A model generated the notes under the pieces. The model was not told where the DNA came from. It saw only the letters and a program-made list of their open reading frames with translations, and made no database searches. Source: Paractinoplanes ferrugineus (GTDB lineage: Bacteria; Actinomycetota; Actinomycetes; Mycobacteriales; Micromonosporaceae). Taken from it: a DNA stretch of 64,000 bases. Of the stretch, positions 16,566 through 25,113 are shown piece after piece. The position numbers and the translations under genes were made by a program. The stretch covers positions 165,316 to 229,315 of the forward strand of contig NZ_BOMM01000052.1 in assembly GCF_016862195.1 (NCBI RefSeq). The letters run 5' to 3'. The stretch's first letter is position 1, and every line of letters begins with the position of its first letter.

Positions 16566-17420
16566 ATGAAAGCCATCATCGCTGTCGGCGGCATCGGCAG
16601 CAGATTCTTCCCCATCGGGAAATCCGTCAGCAAAGCCATGATGCCTATCTTGAACAGGCCGGTCGTCGCCTACGCAATCGCCGACTGCATAGCCGCCGGC
16701 GCCCACGAGATCGCGTTCGCCCCCACTCCGGGCGAGACCAGTAGACAGGTACAGCACTATCTCACCGAAGACCACGACCTGAAGGCGTTCTTCACCGCCC
16801 GAGGCTGGGACGCGAAATACGCCCCGCTCGCCGACCTGCACCACCAGGCCGAATTCACCTTTCTCGAACAGCCCCGCGACGGCCGCTACGGAACCGCGCT
16901 GCCCGTGATGCTCGCCGCCGAATTCATCGCTGACGACGACTTCCTCCTCACCGCGAGCGACGACCTGCTGCTCCGCACCGACGCAGGATCCGACCTCGCC
17001 GACCTCGCCGCCGCCCGGGCAGCCGCAGCGACACCCGGCGCGCTCGCCGCCGCCACCGTTCCGGGCGCGGACGCCCACCGGTACGGCGTCCTGAAGCCAC
17101 GCCCCACCACCCACGGCCACCAGCTCCTCGACCAGCTGGTCGAGAAGCCCGACACCTACGATCAGCCCACCGCCTACATCAACATCAGCCGAACCCTTCT
17201 CCCCGCCTCGGCGCTGGACTACTTCCTGAAGCTGAAACCGGCGGCGAACGGCGAATACCAGGCCACCGACGCCATCGATGCGTTCGCCCGCGACCATGAC
17301 GTGCTGATACACCAGGTCACCGGGCAATACCACGACTGCGGCAGTCCTGCCGGCTGGCTCGCGGCCAACAACTCCGCAGCCCAGGCCCAAGGACTCAACC
17401 TGGCACCGACACCCCAGTAA
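16566..17420 (+). CDS. Sugar-1-phosphate nucleotidyltransferase (GalU-like)
   Basis: A 284-residue NTP-transferase. The N-terminus has the nucleotide-binding signature GGIGSRFFPIGKSVSKAMMPI, followed by VVAYAIADCIAAGAHEI, LEQPRDGRYGTALPV, and VEKP near residue 195. These match UTP-glucose-1-phosphate uridylyltransferase and relatives, which make NDP-sugars. With the UDP-sugar dehydrogenase downstream it would supply a UDP-sugar acid; this may be the glycosyl donor or ornament for the deazaguanine product, or serve cell-surface glycans. Confidence 0.85.
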   Translation: MKAIIAVGGIGSRFFPIGKSVSKAMMPILNRPVVAYAIADCIAAGAHEIAFAPTPGETSRQVQHYLTEDHDLKAFFTARGWDAKYAPLADLHHQAEFTFLEQPRDGRYGTALPVMLAAEFIADDDFLLTASDDLLLRTDAGSDLADLAAARAAAATPGALAAATVPGADAHRYGVLKPRPTTHGHQLLDQLVEKPDTYDQPTAYINISRTLLPASALDYFLKLKPAANGEYQATDAIDAFARDHDVLIHQVTGQYHDCGSPAGWLAANNSAAQAQGLNLAPTPQ

Positions 17421-17631
17421 CTACACAAATGCCGCCCGGCCTGGCGTGCACCCGGGCCGACACCAGGACCTTCACCGGCGACTCGAATCCGTGCAACGTC
17501 GAGTTCGCATCCCGGCGGCGAAAGCGCGTCGAACCGGGTTGGGCTGATGTCGCAACGCAGCGGACCACCCCCACGATCATCGGCCCGAAACCTTCGCACT
17601 GCCCACCGCGCTGAACCTTGAGAGGAAGCAC
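17421..17631. other. Short intergenic spacer
   Basis: This 211-base gap holds GAGAGGA at about 17620-17626, a ribosome binding site for the dehydrogenase gene. No promoter box or RNA gene is evident. Confidence 0.5.
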
Positions 17632-18948
17632 ATGCAGAACCAGCACCTCCCGACTGTCGGCGTCGTCGGACTCGGCTACGTCGGGCTCACCCTCACCGCC
17701 GCGCTCGCCGACAAGGGTTACACCGTGCACGGCGCCGACATTTCACCCACCGTCATCGCCGCCTTGTCGCAGGGCCGCTCGTACATCTTCGAACCCGGCG
17801 TCGATGACGCGCTGCGGACCCACGTCGGCCGAGGCATTCACGTCGGCACCAACCTCCCGCAAGACACCGTCGACGTGGCGGTGATAAGCGTGTCCACCCC
17901 GGTCGACGACACCACCCACCGTCCGTACCTGGACAACCTCACCGCTGCTGCCCGCACGATCGGCGCCACCTGCCGGCCCGGCACCCTCGTCGTGGTTCGC
18001 AGCACTGTCCCGGTCGGCACCAGTCGCCGCCTGGTCCTTCCAGAGCTGCGCGCCGCCTGGGGCGACCAGGTCCGGTTGGTGATGGCACCCGAGCGCACCA
18101 TCCAGGGTCAGGCACTGCGCGAGCTGGTCGAGCTGCCCCAAGTGATCGGCGGGCTCGACGAACAGAGTCTCCGGCTCGGCATCGCGTTCTTCGACGGCTT
18201 GGCCAGGACCGTCGTGCCGGTCTCCAGCATGGAGACCGCGGAGATGGTCAAGCTGTCCAACAACTGCCACACCGACCTGATCTACGCGTTTGGCGCCGAG
18301 ATCGCGCTGATCGCCGAGCAGAACGGCCTTGACCCCCTGGAGGTCATTCGCGCAGCCAACGTCGACTACCCGCGGCCCGATCTGTCCAAGCCCGGATACG
18401 TCGGCGGGGGCTGCCTCTCAAAAGACCCCTACATCATGATCAACAGCGCGGGCACCTACGAACCGTTCCTGGTCGGGCGGGCCCGGGAACTCAACGAGCA
18501 TCTCCCCGCGCACGTCGCAGACACGATCGTCCGGATGCTCCGCGAGGCCCGCGGCGAGACCCGAGGTCTGCGGCTGGCGGTGCTCGGGTGGGCGTATAAG
18601 GGCTGGCCGCCCACCGACGACATGCGCGGCGCCGCGATCGAGATCATGATGCCGATCTTCGCGGCCGCCGGCATTACGGTCCTCGGCCACGACCCCATGG
18701 TCCCCGCCGACGTCATCCGCAACTACGGCGGCGAACCAGTCAGCCTCGACAAGGCGCTCACCGACACGGACGCCGTCCTGGTCACCAACGACCATCCCGA
18801 CTACCGCGCCATCGACATCACCACGATGCTCGGCGACGCCCGGCCCGCCTTGATCTACGACTCCTGGCGCAACCTGAACGCGGACACGATCACCGGACTC
18901 GGCATCCGCTACGCAGGACTCGGCTACGTGCCGGCGGCAACTGCATGA
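17632..18948 (+). CDS. UDP-glucose / UDP-N-acetylsugar 6-dehydrogenase
   Basis: A 438-residue NAD-dependent enzyme oxidising C6 of a UDP-hexose to a uronic acid. Evidence: VGVVGLGYVGLTLTAALA (Rossmann), VRSTVPVGTSR, APERTIQG, SMETAEMVKLSNN (central helix), and VGGGCLSKDPY with the catalytic Cys near residue 262. The ANVDYPRPDLSKPGYVGGGC form is closer to WecC-type UDP-N-acetylmannosamine dehydrogenases than to UDP-glucose dehydrogenases. It forms a two-gene unit with the GalU-like gene. Role in sugar modification of a nucleoside is inference. Confidence 0.88.
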   Translation: MQNQHLPTVGVVGLGYVGLTLTAALADKGYTVHGADISPTVIAALSQGRSYIFEPGVDDALRTHVGRGIHVGTNLPQDTVDVAVISVSTPVDDTTHRPYLDNLTAAARTIGATCRPGTLVVVRSTVPVGTSRRLVLPELRAAWGDQVRLVMAPERTIQGQALRELVELPQVIGGLDEQSLRLGIAFFDGLARTVVPVSSMETAEMVKLSNNCHTDLIYAFGAEIALIAEQNGLDPLEVIRAANVDYPRPDLSKPGYVGGGCLSKDPYIMINSAGTYEPFLVGRARELNEHLPAHVADTIVRMLREARGETRGLRLAVLGWAYKGWPPTDDMRGAAIEIMMPIFAAAGITVLGHDPMVPADVIRNYGGEPVSLDKALTDTDAVLVTNDHPDYRAIDITTMLGDARPALIYDSWRNLNADTITGLGIRYAGLGYVPAATA

Positions 18949-19176
18949 CGAGCGTGCCGATGGCCGCCGTCGACTTCAGTGGCCTACGAACTAGCGACGC
19001 AACTGTCCGCTGACGATCTGTGAGCCCAGCCCGCCATGACGGCGGACGTCGAGAACGACAGGAACGCCAGCCCTGCGTGCTGGCCCAGCAGCGCCAGGAG
19101 GCAGCCAAACTCCCCGGTATCGAGCGACCGTCCCGATCTACATACGAGGCGCAGACGCAGCTTCAACGCGGGTCGT
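18949..19176. other. Intergenic region upstream of operon B promoter
   Basis: These 228 bases follow the dehydrogenase stop. I see no gene, only shadow frames. It ends where the duplicated promoter block (GCAGGTC at 19177) begins. Confidence 0.5.
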
Positions 19177-19365
19177 GCAGGTCGCGGGGATTGATTCCCC
19201 TCGAAATTCCCCTTGAATTCCCCAGCGGGTGGTCTTCCCCGACGAAACACGATGCGTGACTGTGGAGTGACACAGTGAAGGCTTCGAAATCGGGTCAAGG
19301 CGGGAACTGCCGAGCCCAATACATGCCCGCCGCGTTGACGGTTCCACCTATATCGGGAGGGGTCA
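19177..19365 (+). promoter_or_regulatory. Operon B promoter and leader (copy 2 of duplicated block)
   Basis: Matches 10176-10366 at a constant offset of 9001 bases through the upstream part and 8999 at the start codon. It holds GCAGGTC, ATTCCC iterons at 19194, 19206 and 19217, then ACTGTG (19259-19264), six bases, CACAGT (19271-19276). The six spacer bases differ from copy 1 while the arms are identical, as expected for an operator under selection. The leader retains GCCGCG-TTGACGG-TTCCAC and ends in a GGGAGGGG ribosome binding site. Confidence 0.75.
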
Positions 19366-20058
19366 ATGAAGGCCAATACTGAGACCGCAGTCGAGGCGCC
19401 GCCGAACCTAGCGAGCCGCGAGCGCACCGAGCCTCCGGACAGTGCCCGGGCCGGCACGGCGGCGCTGGCGATGCCTGGCGCTGGTCTAGCTACCACGCCA
19501 CTCGAGGTAGAGGACACTCTTGCCGCCAAGGCGGCGGCGCAGATGTTCGCCGCGCTCGGCGTCGATCTTGACCGGGAGCACCGCCTGGCTACGCCGCAGC
19601 GGTTCATCCGCGCATTGAGAGAGATGCTCACACCGCCACGGTTCGACCCGACGTCGTTCGAGAACGCTGACGGCTACGACGAGTTCGTCGTCGTGGAGGC
19701 GGTGCCGTTTTTCAGCCTCTGCGAGCATCACGTCCTGCCGTTCGTCGGCACGGCCACCATCGCTTACCTGCCGGACGCCCGGATCGTCGGGCTGTCCAAG
19801 ATGGCGTGGGTGGTCCAGTTGTTCGCCCGGCAGTTGCAGGTGCAAGAGCGGATGACCGGGCAGATCGCCGACTGGATCGGCGAGCACCTGCAACCACGGG
19901 GCGTCGGGGTGCAACTGCGCGCGGAACACCTCTGCATGAGCCTGCGGGGAGCGCGCGCCACCGGAGCGGTCACCACAACGACGGCGCGACGCGGCGCACT
20001 CCTCGACGACCCCGAACGGCGCGACGAATGGCTGCGATTCCTGGCAGCCACCCGCTGA
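19366..20058 (+). CDS. folE: GTP cyclohydrolase I (FolE type)
   Basis: Converts GTP to 7,8-dihydroneopterin triphosphate, the first step to 7-deazaguanines. Zinc ligands Cys119 and His122 (SLCEHH) and Cys190 (HLCMSLRG) are present, with IVGLSKMAWVVQLFARQLQVQERMT in between and the C-terminal TTTTARRGALL...RRDEWL region. Residues 1-46 are a disordered-looking tail whose first dozen residues resemble the start of the operon A kinase, a trace of the duplicated leader. As first gene of a queD-queE operon it is pathway-specific rather than the folate enzyme. Confidence 0.95.
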   Translation: MKANTETAVEAPPNLASRERTEPPDSARAGTAALAMPGAGLATTPLEVEDTLAAKAAAQMFAALGVDLDREHRLATPQRFIRALREMLTPPRFDPTSFENADGYDEFVVVEAVPFFSLCEHHVLPFVGTATIAYLPDARIVGLSKMAWVVQLFARQLQVQERMTGQIADWIGEHLQPRGVGVQLRAEHLCMSLRGARATGAVTTTTARRGALLDDPERRDEWLRFLAATR

Positions 20059-20101
20059 GGGTCGGGCGATCCGTTCTTCTCTGCGGTGAAAGGAAACCAC
20101 A

Positions 20102-20485
20102 GTGGGACACACGATCGGCAAGAGCTTCACCTTCGAGGCAAGCCACCAGTTGCCTGGTCTGCCGGAAGGCCACAAGTGCGGGCGCTTGCACGGCCACAAC
20201 TACTCCATCGAGGTCACGCTGGCCGCTGACGGACTCGTCGAGCCGGGATTTGTCACCGACTTCGGCGACCTGGCACCGTTCAAGAGCTACCTGGAGGAAA
20301 CGTTCGACCACCGTCATCTGAACGACGCCATGGTGACGGCGCCGACCAGCGAGAACCTTGCCGAATGCCTGGCAGGATGGTTCATCAGCAATGTTGAGCC
20401 TGAGATCCCGGGCACTCTGGTCGCCGTCCGGGTCAGCGAGACGCCGTCGTCGTGGGCCGAATATCGGCCGGGTCGAGAATCATGA
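20102..20485 (+). CDS. queD: 6-carboxytetrahydropterin synthase (QueD)
   Basis: Turns dihydroneopterin triphosphate into 6-carboxy-5,6,7,8-tetrahydropterin. The zinc-binding and catalytic residues are visible: His15 (ASHQL), CGRLHGHNY with Cys26, His30 and His32, DHRHLND, and PTSENLAE. At 127 residues it has the standard length. The start is GTG 20102, after GGAAACCACA with AAAGGA (20089-20094) upstream. It overlaps queE by four bases. Confidence 0.95.
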   Translation: MGHTIGKSFTFEASHQLPGLPEGHKCGRLHGHNYSIEVTLAADGLVEPGFVTDFGDLAPFKSYLEETFDHRHLNDAMVTAPTSENLAECLAGWFISNVEPEIPGTLVAVRVSETPSSWAEYRPGRES

Positions 20486-21195
20486 CCACCTCCACGCCCG
20501 GCCAATCGCGCGTGCTCCAGGTCGCCGAACTGTTCGGCCCGACGTTTCAGGGCGAGGGTCCTTCCTGTGGACAGCGTGCGCTTTTCGTACGCCTCTCCGG
20601 CTGCAACCTCGACTGCGGCTGGTGCGACACCCCGTACACCTGGGACTGGGAACGCTTCAGCCGCGACAAGCAGACCGTTGACATGCCCCTTGCCGCAATC
20701 GCCTCCTGGGCGGCCGGCCTTGACACAGACCTGATAGTCATCACCGGCGGCGAACCCATGATCCAACATCGGCGCCTGCGGGAACTAGCGGCCGAACTGG
20801 TTGCCGGCGGGCACCGCGTTGAGCTGGAGACCAACGGCACCATTGCGCCGGACGCAGCGCTGCTCGAAGTGATCAGCGCCTTCAATGTGTCACCGAAGCT
20901 GAACGGATCCGGTATCCCTGAGCAACGCCGGTTGCGCCGCCAAGCGCTGGCTGCCTTTCGTGACTGCGGCAAGGCCGAGTTCAAATTCGTCATCACCGGC
21001 CCGGCCGATATCGAGGAGCTGGTACAGCTACAAACCGAGCTGTCCCTGCAGCGGGTATGGGTCATGCCGGAGGGCACCACCGAGGCGTCAGTCCTCGCCG
21101 GCCTGCGAGAGCTCGCCGAGCCGGCCCTGACCCACGGCTGGAACCTCACCAGCCGTCTACACGTGCTGCTGTGGGGTGATGAACGTGGCCGCTGA
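20482..21195 (+). CDS. queE: 7-carboxy-7-deazaguanine synthase (QueE)
   Basis: Radical SAM enzyme that contracts carboxytetrahydropterin to 7-carboxy-7-deazaguanine (CDG). The cluster motif C-x3-C-x2-C is C41-C45-C48 (GCNLDCGWCDTPYTWDW), followed by ITGGEP and LETNGT. FGPTFQGEGP near the N-terminus is also diagnostic. The ATG at 20482 overlaps the queD stop. This is the last recognised step of the queuosine-type trunk here: no QueC (ATP pyrophosphatase motif SGGxDS) follows, and the next gene is a phosphoribosyltransferase instead. Confidence 0.95.
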   Translation: MTTSTPGQSRVLQVAELFGPTFQGEGPSCGQRALFVRLSGCNLDCGWCDTPYTWDWERFSRDKQTVDMPLAAIASWAAGLDTDLIVITGGEPMIQHRRLRELAAELVAGGHRVELETNGTIAPDAALLEVISAFNVSPKLNGSGIPEQRRLRRQALAAFRDCGKAEFKFVITGPADIEELVQLQTELSLQRVWVMPEGTTEASVLAGLRELAEPALTHGWNLTSRLHVLLWGDERGR

Positions 21196-21676
21196 CGTGC
21201 CCCCGATCATTCTGCCCTGGCACGACCTGGCCGCGACGATCAAGGAAATCGCCGCGAAGGTACGCGACGACGGCAGCCCCGACGTGGTGGTGGGCATCCT
21301 GCGCGGAGGAATGGTTCCCGCAACCGTGTTCGCGCACGCCCTTGCCGTGCGCACCGTCCGCGCCGTAGAGGTCCTGCACACCACCAGCGACACCCTGAAC
21401 GCCGCCAAGACCGAAGCGCCGCAGGTAGCGAACCCCGCCAGCCTCGGCGATCTCGCCGGCCGCGACGTCCTCGTCGTCGACGACATCGCCGGCTCCGGCG
21501 GCACGATGGCCTACTCAACAAAGCTGGTTACCCAAGCCGGCGCCACCCGCGTCCGCAGCGCTGTCTGCATCGTCAATGCCGGCAACTGGCAAGGCCCGCA
21601 GACTCCCGAAGAGACGCTGACCTACATCGGCACCACCGTCGAAGGATGGGTGATCTTCCCGTGGGAAAATCAATGA
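21176..21676 (+). CDS. Phosphoribosyltransferase, probable CDG/deazaguanine ribotide former
   Basis: Type I phosphoribosyltransferase of about 166 residues. The PRPP-binding loop VLVVDDIAGSGGT (98-110) and the VVVGILRGGMVPA segment (37-49) are clear, matching the hypoxanthine/xanthine PRTase-like group. The start is GTG 21176 or ATG 21179, inside the queE gene, and the gene ends in an ATGA overlap with the methyltransferase. In toyocamycin and tubercidin pathways a PRTase (ToyH, TubE) joins the deazaguanine base to PRPP, giving the ribotide. By position, the likely acceptor here is CDG. Confidence 0.88.
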   Translation: MMNVAADVPPIILPWHDLAATIKEIAAKVRDDGSPDVVVGILRGGMVPATVFAHALAVRTVRAVEVLHTTSDTLNAAKTEAPQVANPASLGDLAGRDVLVVDDIAGSGGTMAYSTKLVTQAGATRVRSAVCIVNAGNWQGPQTPEETLTYIGTTVEGWVIFPWENQ

Positions 21677-22524
21677 CCACCGCCATCACCTCGGCCCCCG
21701 AGGGGGACGGCGCACTCAGTACAACCCGACCGGGCACCCCGATGATCGGCCCGTACTCGATCAACCAGATGGACGACTTCTACACCGCCATCCCCACGGG
21801 CGAAGTCAAACCATCGGGCATCATGAACCTGGCCCAGCGGCTCTACATCGCCGAGCGCTGCCCAGCCGGGGCCAAGGTGGTCGACATCTGCTGCGGCCGA
21901 GGGCTGCAACTGCCGACGCTCTACCGGTACGCGCCCGGGTTGCAGCAGTACGTCGGGCTGGACCTGGCGGCCGGCAACATCGCCGAGGCTCGCGCTCGCA
22001 TCGCGCACCTCGATGCTCACTACGGGCTGCAGCGGTTCCCGATCGAGTTCGTCGAGTGCGACGTCTCTGATCCGTGGCCTACTGCTGCGGTAGGTGACGG
22101 TTTCGACGTCGCCGTCTACACCTCCGCGCTGGAGCACCTGCCGCGGGAACTGGCGATCGCCAGCCTCCAGCATGCCGCGGCGGCGCTGCGACCTGGCGGA
22201 GTCCTCTACCTGTCGACCCCGGAGACGCCCGGCCTGGCGCCGCGGCCGCTGCAATACCGGGTGCACGTCTACGAATGGAACAGTGCCGAACTCGAGCCGA
22301 TCCTGGCCGAGTGCGGGCTGGTAGTGCAGGAGAAGGTCGGCCTGCTGCCCCCGTCGCCCGACGAGACATCCGCAGCGCTGGCTGAGGAATTCGGTGAGGG
22401 CGCCCGAACGTGGTACCAGCGGCTCCGCGAAACCGTGTCACCTGCGCTGCTGGACACGGTAGCTGCTGCCGCAGTCCCGCGGGCGGCGACGGAAATGCTG
22501 TACGTATGCCGGCGCCCGGCCTGA
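21673..22524 (+). CDS. Class I SAM-dependent methyltransferase
   Basis: A 283-residue protein with the SAM-binding motif VVDICCGRGLQLP (69-81), acidic loop YVGLDLAAGN, a motif II-like VECDVSD, and LEHLPRELAIASLQHAAAALRPGGVLYLSTPE (motif III). The substrate cannot be told: a nucleoside base, a ribose or sugar hydroxyl, or a carboxylate are all possible. The ATG at 21673 overlaps the PRTase stop. It is the last gene before a 254-base gap. Confidence 0.85.
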   Translation: MTTAITSAPEGDGALSTTRPGTPMIGPYSINQMDDFYTAIPTGEVKPSGIMNLAQRLYIAERCPAGAKVVDICCGRGLQLPTLYRYAPGLQQYVGLDLAAGNIAEARARIAHLDAHYGLQRFPIEFVECDVSDPWPTAAVGDGFDVAVYTSALEHLPRELAIASLQHAAAALRPGGVLYLSTPETPGLAPRPLQYRVHVYEWNSAELEPILAECGLVVQEKVGLLPPSPDETSAALAEEFGEGARTWYQRLRETVSPALLDTVAAAAVPRAATEMLYVCRRPA

Positions 22525-22778
22525 ACCGCTGAAGGGCATGGATGCGGGTTCGGGGCGCTCAACGACGTCGGAAAGACCTACCCGAATAGCAGGTCGCCAC
22601 CCCCGCCGGTTGACGACTACCGCCGTGAGACTGCACCACGTCGACCACCTCCATCACACCCGCGGCGAACCGCATTGCTAGCCGATGGCACGTCATCGAC
22701 CGGGACGGCCGGTCCGCCGAGGACTTCCTCGACGCACTGGAGACGCTGTGGCGTCTCGCTGAAGGAGAACCGAGTGTC
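22525..22778 (+). other. Spacer before radical SAM gene with leftover coding-like sequence
   Basis: The 254 bases end in AAGGAG (22759-22764), a ribosome binding site for the radical SAM gene. The frame of that gene is open upstream for about 30 codons and reads protein-like (HVIDRDGRSAEDFLDALETL) but has no start codon. It may be the decayed end of a lost gene or an N-terminal part starting at a non-standard codon. Confidence 0.4.
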
Positions 22779-23810
22779 ATGACCGGAATTTCCCTGCTGT
22801 GGGCGCTGCGCTCACCCTGCAATCTGGGCTGCAGCTACTGCTACTTCGGCACCATCGAAGAACACCGTGACACCCCGCCGGACCAGGTCGGTGTGCTCTC
22901 GCACCTGGCGCGGACCGACCTCACTCTGGCCGACATCGCAGCGTTCGTGCAGACCCTGCGTGAATCCCGCGTTGAACGGGTCTTCCTGGCAGGCGGCGAG
23001 CCGCTGATTTGGCCCCCGATCATGGACGTGGTGTCGGCGATCAAGGACACCGGTGTGCAGGTGGTGCTCTGCACCAACGGCATCCCGCTCAACCGGCCAC
23101 ACCTGGTCGACCGCATACTCGCGCTCGGCGTCGACGGGGTCTCGGTGTCGCTCGACTCCGCCGACGCCGGATACAACGACACCTGGCGGCCGGCCCGCAA
23201 CCGCGTCGACGGTCATGCCAGCGTGCTGTCCGGGTTGCGAGCGCTGCTCGCGGCCCGAGGCAGCGGCGTCGCCCCTCGGGTGGGCCTTTACACGGTGATC
23301 ACCCGGCTCAACACCTCGGCCATCGTTTCCGTCGGTGCCCTCGCCGCCGAGCTGGGCTGCGACTACTTCGTGCCCCAGCCGATCTCGCTGGAACCAGATC
23401 ATCCGCTGTACGCCAAGCTGTCGCTGACCGCTGACGACGCACCCGATGTGGCCCGGCAGCTGGGCGATCTCTACCGCGAACCACCAGTCGCGCTTCCGGC
23501 GTCCGGCTATGCCGGACAGTTCCTCGAGACGATCAGCACCCGGGCGCCCGGCAACGTCGCGGGCTGCTTCGGCGGCACCGACCTGTTCTTCATCGAACCG
23601 GACGGCAGCGTCTGGGACTGCCCCTCCGGCCTCAAGATCCAGGCAACGCCGCCCGAACGGCACCGCAACATCCGTAGCGCCACCGCCGAGACACTGTTCG
23701 GCAGGGGCGGGACCTGCGCGGACTGCGCGCTGTACTCCCGCGACTGCGTCAACATGTGGCCCCTGACCGACTTCGGGCGGTTCCTCACTCCTGCCGGCAC
23801 ACCGTCATGA
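22779..23810 (+). CDS. Radical SAM enzyme with SPASM/twitch-like C-terminus
   Basis: The cluster motif C14-x3-C18-x2-C21 (CNLGCSYCYF) lies at the very N-terminus, followed by FLAGGEPL and VSVSLDS. Further cysteines near the C-terminus (GCFGG, WDCPSG, CADC, RDC) suggest auxiliary iron-sulfur clusters. Such proteins modify peptides, sugars or nucleosides by hydrogen abstraction. Between a nucleotide methyltransferase and a sugar aminotransferase, a radical step on the sugar or the deazapurine is plausible; a peptide substrate is less likely since no precursor peptide is visible nearby. Confidence 0.88.
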   Translation: MTGISLLWALRSPCNLGCSYCYFGTIEEHRDTPPDQVGVLSHLARTDLTLADIAAFVQTLRESRVERVFLAGGEPLIWPPIMDVVSAIKDTGVQVVLCTNGIPLNRPHLVDRILALGVDGVSVSLDSADAGYNDTWRPARNRVDGHASVLSGLRALLAARGSGVAPRVGLYTVITRLNTSAIVSVGALAAELGCDYFVPQPISLEPDHPLYAKLSLTADDAPDVARQLGDLYREPPVALPASGYAGQFLETISTRAPGNVAGCFGGTDLFFIEPDGSVWDCPSGLKIQATPPERHRNIRSATAETLFGRGGTCADCALYSRDCVNMWPLTDFGRFLTPAGTPS

Positions 23811-24904
23811 CCGAGCTCTCGGCACTGGACGCGCAGTTGGCGGACCTGCTCGCCACGATGCCGGACCCGACGGCGACCACATACGTCAACGACTTGGAGG
23901 ACGGACTCGCTAACCAGTTCGGCGCCCGCCACGCCATCGTGGTGTCCTCCGGCACCGCCGCACTGCACACCGCGCTGGTCGTCGCGGGCATCGGGCCCGG
24001 TGACGAGGTACTCGTACCGGCCCTGTCAGTGATCATGTCGATCGCACCGATCATCCACGCCGGCGCATGCCCGGTATTCGTCGACTGCAACCCGGACGGC
24101 ACCGACTTCGACTACACCGACCTGACCGCCAAAACGAGCCTGGCCACCAAGGCCGTCCTCCCGGTACACCTGTGGGGGCGCACCGGCGACCCGGCCAGAC
24201 TCGGCCGCTGGGCCGACGAACACCAGCTGCTCGTGATCGAGGACGCATGCCAAGCCCAAGGCAGCCACACCGATGGCCGCTTCGCCGGCACCCACGGCGC
24301 GATCGGCTGCTTCAGCATGAAGGACGGCAAGCTGCTGTGGTGCGGCGAGGGCGGCTATCTGCTCACCGACGACGACGCCTACGCCGCCGCCGCCCGTTCC
24401 TACCGCTCGCACGGCCTACCACCTCCACCGGACGGCTTCCCGCCTCGGGTCGCGCACAACTACCGGCTCGCCGAACCCCTCGCGCTGATCGCCGGGCACA
24501 ACCTGACCCGCTTTGACGATTTCCTCAACCGCCGGCAACGCCAAGCAGCGCGTTTGGGCAAGCTGCTGGCCGACACACCCGGCCTTCACCTGCCAGCCGC
24601 GCCGTCCGGGCAGCGGTGGAACGGCTACAGCTTCCTCGCCACCGTGACCCTGCCCCAAACCCGCGCATTCTGCGAGCACCTGGCCAACCTCGGAGTCCCC
24701 AACAGCGTCGGCAGCTTCCGCCTGGTGCCGGCGGACCGGCGCCACGAACTCGCTGCCTGGGCAGGCCCCGGCTGCCGCAACGCCACCGCAGTCATCGACC
24801 GGACCCTCGCCGTGATCCTCACCGACCGAGACGACGAGCACCGCCTCAACGGCTACGCCCAGATCATCGATCGAGAGGCACGCGCATGGCGTCCGCACAA
24901 CTGA
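23807..24904 (+). CDS. DegT/DnrJ/EryC1-type PLP aminotransferase
   Basis: A 365-residue PLP enzyme: VSSGTAALHTAL (substrate loop), VIEDACQAQG with the pyridine-binding Asp146, and FSMKDGKLLWCGEGG, where Lys175 occupies the Schiff-base position. The family aminates keto-sugars on NDP-sugars (or dehydrates them). It overlaps the radical SAM stop by four bases. With the upstream NDP-sugar genes it suggests an aminosugar, although amination of another ketone is possible. Confidence 0.88.
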   Translation: MTELSALDAQLADLLATMPDPTATTYVNDLEDGLANQFGARHAIVVSSGTAALHTALVVAGIGPGDEVLVPALSVIMSIAPIIHAGACPVFVDCNPDGTDFDYTDLTAKTSLATKAVLPVHLWGRTGDPARLGRWADEHQLLVIEDACQAQGSHTDGRFAGTHGAIGCFSMKDGKLLWCGEGGYLLTDDDAYAAAARSYRSHGLPPPPDGFPPRVAHNYRLAEPLALIAGHNLTRFDDFLNRRQRQAARLGKLLADTPGLHLPAAPSGQRWNGYSFLATVTLPQTRAFCEHLANLGVPNSVGSFRLVPADRRHELAAWAGPGCRNATAVIDRTLAVILTDRDDEHRLNGYAQIIDREARAWRPHN

Positions 24905-25113
24905 CCGACGACAGCGACGATTCGTTGCCCGGCCACAGTGGCGGCGAGCCTGCCGATGACGGTTTCGACGACCTGCGGGACATGCTCGGCGTCGCGAGCA
25001 TCAGTGATCGTCTGCGAAACCACCTGAACACGGACGCCGCCAGACTCGGCGACGACCCGGACGCGTCCCAGGTCCCGCCTACCGAGTACCCGGCCCGTCC
25101 GAGGCTGGCGTGA
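24886..25113 (+). CDS. Small acidic protein of unknown function (75 residues)
   Basis: The ATG lies 19 bases inside the aminotransferase gene and the stop overlaps the GTG of the next kinase, so the frame is locked into a coupled chain, the main evidence that it is translated. The sequence is rich in Asp (DDSDDSLPGHSGGEPADDGFDDL) with one amphipathic helix (ISDRLRNHLNTDAARL) and a Pro-rich end. I do not recognise it. It might be a carrier, chaperone or scaffold for neighbouring enzymes. Confidence 0.6.
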   Translation: MASAQLTDDSDDSLPGHSGGEPADDGFDDLRDMLGVASISDRLRNHLNTDAARLGDDPDASQVPPTEYPARPRLA

